DNA from: Linderina pennispora
Lineage: Eukaryota > Kickxellomycota > Kickxellomycetes > Kickxellales > Kickxellaceae
Reading direction: 5' to 3'
Assembly: GCF_002104995.1 (NCBI RefSeq)
Contig: NW_024468249.1
Location: 3,038,001 to 3,102,000 of the forward strand
DNA length: 64,000 nt
The notes beneath the pieces were generated by a model. That model was not told the DNA's origin, did no database searches, and saw nothing but the letters and a program-made list of their open reading frames with translations. The position numbers and the translations under genes were made by a program. Positions 61,040 to 64,000 of the stretch are shown here, in pieces (within the stretch, counting starts at the first letter, position 1; every line of letters begins with the position of its first letter).

Positions 61040-62460
61040 GGTGGGTTGTGTAACTAAAAATATGAGAATATGAAGCGTTGGTGTTGGAACTTTAGATAAC
61101 GCCGATCAACGGAGTTGGCAAAAACAACGAGAGGAGAGTGGCCAAAAGCAGGAGGAAAGAGGGGATGGGGTGTATGGAATTTTGAGCTTTAGGAAGACTA
61201 AAGGACCTTGACCATCTGCCGAGGTCGTTCTGATGTCTTTTATATGCAGCCAGGTGCACTGAGAGAAAGAAGTGGCGATGAAGGGGGAGCTTACGGCCCT
61301 TCTGGCAATGAATAAAAGGGGGCGTCGGAAATTGTTTTCCACATTTCACAATTGTTTCCCTATTTATTGTCGTGGTCCTGCTTGCGGTCGTTTTGGCCTG
61401 CTACATGAGATTCCATATACAAACCGCGGCCATTAGCACAGATAATGGCTCCCTACAAATGAGGCTGGCATGTCCATTGTCAGGCTCTTGTCATGCCGAA
61501 AGGGGCAGTCTGGCCGATGCATTCGTTTGTCCGCTGGCTGTGACCACAACGCAGTGGAGCCTTCGGGCACAGTTCGCTATAGTGCGCATTGTATATCCCC
61601 GGCATATGTTCCAGATTGGGTACTGTGACAACAGCTACCAGTTGGGAAGTGCTGTCGACAAAGCTGCTTTCCGCGTTGTGCCGAATCAATATATGATGCC
61701 TCCATATGGCCATAGGCCAAGCGAATGCACTGCAGTGTGCAGTCGAATTCACCTAGAGCGTCAAAGGAAAGGCTATCGGACAAAGCAGCCTTCACAAAAC
61801 ATAACGCACGCTTCAGCTCGAAGCACCTTAGCAAAAGTAACGCAAACATGCACGCCCCTCTCACCCTATGTAACTACCACCATAGATCGATACAGGCAAT
61901 TTGAGCTTTTCCCTAATGGGCTGTACTGGAGCTACCAACCGTAATTATTATCTATGCTCCCTACAGGGCATACAGCCAGCATGCAGAACTAGCGCACATG
62001 TCTTCGATCCACTTTGAAAACGTGGCCCTTGGGATGTCGGAGATAAACTGGCTAAACAGACAACCAGTGGACGAAGAGGCAGACAAAGGCCGAAAAATAG
62101 CGAGTTTGTTTTTGGGGAGGACGAGGATTTCTTTGAGAGCGGATCGTTGGTAAATTGTGACGATCAGTGCTGTTGTAGCAGAGGCGGAAACAAATCGGAT
62201 AGTCATTGAAGTCCAAGCATGCTGCATCTGGATGCACAGCTATATTGCACTGATTTTCAGGAGTGTACCTTTTGGATAGCCGGTCCCTGAATAAACCCCA
62301 CCCCAGAGGAAAAGTGAAAGACAGCAGGCCAGTCAAGTAGGTGCAAGAGGCAAAGAGCGATATATAAACACGGCTAGTTTCACGCTCATCAAGTGTTCTA
62401 CCAGCGCTTTCCTCATCTTCTTCCTACTCCCACTCTGGCTTTTAAAGAAAATCCATAGCC
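61040..62460. other. divergent intergenic of 1.4 kb
   Basis: Between the CAP gene and the acyltransferase. A 190-codon plus-strand frame at 61372-61944 has no motif, signal or codon bias I can support. TATA boxes for both flanking genes lie at its ends. Confidence 0.5.
62361..62367 (+). promoter_or_regulatory. TATA box of the acyltransferase gene
   Basis: TATATAA, 94-100 bp before the ATG at 62461. Confidence 0.55.
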
Positions 62461-63911
62461 ATGGAGCCGCCCACGTATACTGGCAAGCCACAGAGCATCA
62501 AGTTGACGGCGTTTGATGCCCTGGTGTCGATTCTCAATATCCAGCAAGTTTACTTTTACGAAAACAAAGACCGCTCGCCTGATTTTATGCCAGCGGACAC
62601 CCTTCATACAGCATTCAACAAGACAATCTCGCAGTTCCCACCCCTGCTTGGTCACCTCCGCCAGCAGCCTGACAACAGCCTGTCGATTATCATTGACAAG
62701 GACAGCCTCAACCTGCCCGAGTATCGCGAATCCACATCGACTGTACATTACAACGATATCAAAGCGTGCGGTTTCGACTATCGCGCCTGGCCATCCGACC
62801 TAATGACTGTCGGTGAGGTAGCAGCACCCAACGGCGACGGACAGATAAAAATGGCACATGGTGCATGTTGCGCGGCTACATGAGAACAGCGGTGTTGCTG
62901 TATTCCTCAGTCTGTCCCATGCCGCAGGCGATGGGGCCGGTTTCCACATGTTCGCAAACCGTTGGGTGGAGGAGGCCAAGGTACTTGCCAATGGTAGTGT
63001 AGCAAGTGACAAGCAGTTCACCTATGACCGTGAACTGATCCAAAAGTTTTTGCCCAAGGATCGCAAACAGCTTAATGAGGCCAGCGCTGAGTCATTTGAG
63101 TTCCGATCGGCCTATGGGAACAGGGTTGGCATGGCTGTCACCAGCCACACGTAACGGTCTATTCAGCAGGGCTATCGGCGCTGCACCTTGGCAGGGAACG
63201 CTGTATCGCGTTGATACTGAAAAATTGGGAGTGCTGCGTGAAGAACTCAACCGCTATGTCCCTGAGGGCGTGCAGTTGACCAAGAACGATGTGATTTCGG
63301 CACTGATTGCCAAGACAGTAGCCCAGTCTGTAAAAGCAACCAAAGTAGGCAGGCTGCAGGTCCTTTCTAATATCGGTAGCTGGATTGCAGGGAAGCGTGA
63401 ATTCCAGCGGCTCATGATCCCATGCGATACGCGCCCGCGCCTTGGAATGGGCGAGATCAACTATTCAGGTCAATGCGCAGTTCTCATCGGCCGTGCATAC
63501 CCCGCTGCATCTAGTGGAGTCACAAACCACGCTCAAATCGCTAGCTGAGCTTGCTGTCGAGGTGCGCAAGAGTGTAGGCGCGGTAGATGCCGAAACCGCC
63601 GCTACAGAGCACGACCTGATGACATCCAAGGCAAACTGCTACATGAACAACGTTATCATGACTCCAGTCGTTCAAAAGCTCGGTTGCGGTCACGAACCAC
63701 TCCCGGTTTCACTCCCTATGAAATGGACTTTGGGCATGGCGTACCTGACTTTGCTACAGTACGTCCTGTGAGCAATGCTGACTCAACAACCATCCTACCA
63801 GACCGCCCACCAAGTAAAGCATGGCTTGTAAGCATGACCAACACAATAGAGGTACTTGCGGAAATCAAAAAGAACGAATTCTGGTGCAAGTATGCGGACT
63901 TTGTTTACTAG
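62461..63911 (+). CDS. HXXXD-type (BAHD/TRI101-like) acyltransferase; four frame breaks
   Basis: Family that moves an acyl group from acyl-CoA to an alcohol or amine of a secondary metabolite. N-terminus MEPPTYTGKPQSIKLTAFDAL. The catalytic motif is LSHAAGDGAGF (His-x-x-x-Asp) near residue 150, and the second family motif DFGHGVPDFATVRPV (usually DFGWG) is near residue 415. Between and around them the frame changes at about 62854, 63144, 63467 and somewhere within 63661-63703. The first three are cured by dropping one base. The last needs two dropped or one added, and its exact place is unclear. The corrected total is 481 residues, normal for the family. A TATA box 94-100 bp upstream suggests it is or was expressed. 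Confidence 0.75.
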
Positions 63912-64000
63912 TGAGCTAAATATACATACTACAACCATTTGCGATGGACAGTGGCCTATACCCGTCGGCTGTGTATACAATATTATGCTACGAGTTACAA
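63912..64000. other. 3' flank of the acyltransferase gene
   Basis: Last 89 bp of the window; no feature seen. Confidence 0.5.

Noticed and set aside
61372-61944. A 190-codon plus-strand frame between the CAP and acyltransferase genes
   Set aside because: No motif, signal peptide or membrane segment; composition looks random and it overlaps the likely promoters.

Overview
This is nuclear DNA from a fungus. Genes are monocistronic with separate promoters on both strands. The few introns seen are short with GT..AG ends, and the enzymes include typical fungal fusions (Thi6-type, Thi20-type, SNF5 with a C-terminal GATA finger, RRM-cyclophilin, a TRPY-like vacuolar channel, and Byr4/Bfa1 of the septation network). 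The two secreted GH17 proteins, the lineage-specific F-box-like proteins and the low intron density would suit an early-diverging zoopagomycete such as the Kickxellales. That placement is inference from style, not from a phylogenetic marker.

Layout. 0-8.5 kb: five minus-strand genes, namely NADPH-cytochrome P450 reductase (cut by the left edge), a mitochondrial Msp1-like AAA ATPase with a presequence exon, a 59-residue two-exon coiled-coil protein, and a bZIP factor. 8.5-11.4 kb: a gene-poor stretch. 11.4-22.2 kb: SNF5 and GCN1, divergent. 23.5-27.5 kb: three secreted proteins (two GH17 paralogues and an I78 peptidase inhibitor). 27.8-32.1 kb: cyclophilin E, ZPR1, a MEA1-like protein and pantothenate synthetase. 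32.5-38.4 kb: two F-box/LRR-like proteins, a decayed membrane-protein remnant and a Gly-Pro repeat secreted protein. 38.5-44.8 kb: ribosomal P0 with a probable box C/D snoRNA in its intron, a gag-like zinc-knuckle protein, an SDR and an orphan. 44.8-47.7 kb: an AT-rich gene desert. 47.7-52.3 kb: uricase and a head-to-head thiamine pair (THI6/THI20). 53-60.3 kb: Byr4/Bfa1, RRP15, RPB10, a small mitochondrial protein, a TRPY-like channel and an ELO elongase. 60.4-64 kb: a CAP-domain secreted protein and an HXXXD acyltransferase.

The most striking signal is a set of about 34 reading-frame breaks packed into six genes (GCN1, SNF5, the TRPY channel, the acyltransferase, ZPR1, CAP). Homology or coding character runs straight through each break. 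About 30 are repaired by dropping one base and 4 by dropping two, and in every gene the totals bring the span to an exact multiple of three. Some 23 other genes, about 26 kb of coding sequence, have no break. The plain explanation is insertion-type consensus error. The clustering and one-sided direction make it worth testing against reads, and against intron-loss scars or +1 frameshifting.

Functional themes: thiamine supply (THI6 and THI20 sharing a 284-bp promoter), coenzyme A supply (PanC), ribosome production (RRP15, RPB10, P0 and its intronic snoRNA), amino-acid starvation signalling (GCN1), and cell-wall or secreted proteins (GH17 pair, I78, CAP, Gly-Pro protein). TATA boxes lie about 85-110 bp upstream of the ATG in at least six of these genes, mostly the secreted and metabolic ones.
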